Below, piece by piece: positions 12,926 through 13,081 of a DNA stretch of 13,081 nt (the first letter of the stretch is position 1; every line of letters starts with the position of its first letter). This DNA comes from Fimbriimonadaceae bacterium (GTDB taxonomy: Bacteria > Armatimonadota > Fimbriimonadia > Fimbriimonadales > Fimbriimonadaceae): positions 1 through 13,081 of the forward strand of contig JACFNW010000022.1 in the NCBI GenBank assembly GCA_019454665.1. The letters are read 5' to 3'. The notes under the pieces are model-generated. The model was given only the letters and a program-made list of their open reading frames with translations, made no database searches and was not told the DNA's origin. The position numbers and the translations under genes are program-made.

Positions 12926-13081
12926 CGTTTGAGGCGACTTCTCCATCGTTGAGCGTAGTTCTTGGCGATGAACACGCTGGCGCGGGCCGTGAGGGCCGCA
13001 CCGGCGAATGCCAGCGCCGCAGGGCGTGCCAAAAGCGGCATATCGGGCACCATGTTCTTGCGGAAGAACTGGAACATGGAT
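12922..13081 (-). CDS. C-terminal end or small protein of unknown function (runs to window edge)
   Basis: Too short to be obvious: a minus-strand frame, open to the right edge, ends with TGA at 12924-12922, overlapping the next ATG as ATGA. The sequence is MFQFFRKNMVPDMPLLARPA, then a mildly hydrophobic stretch (ALAFAGAALTARASVFIA) and a basic tail (KNYAQRWRSRLKR). The ATG at 13077 would give 51 residues, but the frame continues upstream of it, so this may be the tail of a longer protein. The ATGA coupling to the O-antigen-polymerase gene is the main support for it being translated. No family is recognised; a membrane-associated polysaccharide-biosynthesis protein would fit the context. Confidence 0.55.
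   Translation of the reverse strand, partial: SMFQFFRKNMVPDMPLLARPAALAFAGAALTARASVFIAKNYAQRWRSRLKR

Overview
The window is about 13 kb of GC-rich bacterial chromosome with short intergenic gaps. It contains outer-membrane-type genes: a predicted outer-membrane barrel, an RseB-like periplasmic protein and an O-antigen-ligase-type polymerase. That points to a diderm bacterium. The gene mix and style resemble Armatimonadota/Fimbriimonadia, but this is an impression and cannot be proved from the sequence alone. No tRNA, rRNA, CRISPR array, insertion sequence or phage gene was seen.

Layout: (1) positions 1-657 hold the 3' end of a secreted phosphoesterase, convergent with a small lipoprotein on the minus strand (785-1180). 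(2) A roughly 560-base gene-free stretch (about 1190-1749) holds two copies of a palindromic dispersed repeat and a few low-complexity tracts. (3) A TPR protein, a 12-helix MHS-type symporter and a small outer-membrane barrel protein follow on the plus strand. The barrel gene is closed by a strong 14-bp hairpin. (4) Positions 4687-6754 are a compact three-gene unit, ECF sigma factor, membrane anti-sigma factor and RseB/MucB-like protein, with overlapping start and stop codons. (5) The bifunctional class A penicillin-binding protein PBP1A follows 30 bases later, and then PBP2 (mrdA). (6) Convergent to mrdA on the minus strand lies a fused O-antigen-polymerase/TPR protein, preceded by the tail of another gene at the window edge.

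Functionally, the right two thirds read as an envelope block. A sigma/anti-sigma/RseB-like stress-sensing cassette sits directly upstream of the two peptidoglycan synthases, next to a surface polysaccharide polymerase or ligase. A plausible but unproven reading is that envelope damage sensed in the periplasm releases the sigma factor and raises cell-wall synthesis.

The most striking anomaly is an in-frame TAG codon at 9822-9824. It cuts mrdA exactly between the membrane-anchored pedestal and the transpeptidase domain, while both halves remain fully conserved and in the same frame. Other points of note are a 124-bp tail-to-tail coding overlap between mrdA and the polymerase gene, starts that look leaderless with a -10 box 7-8 bases upstream, and a context-specific Ile-Asp codon preference. 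I did not find a clearly new multi-gene system. The sigma/PBP cassette and the interrupted mrdA are the items most worth checking.
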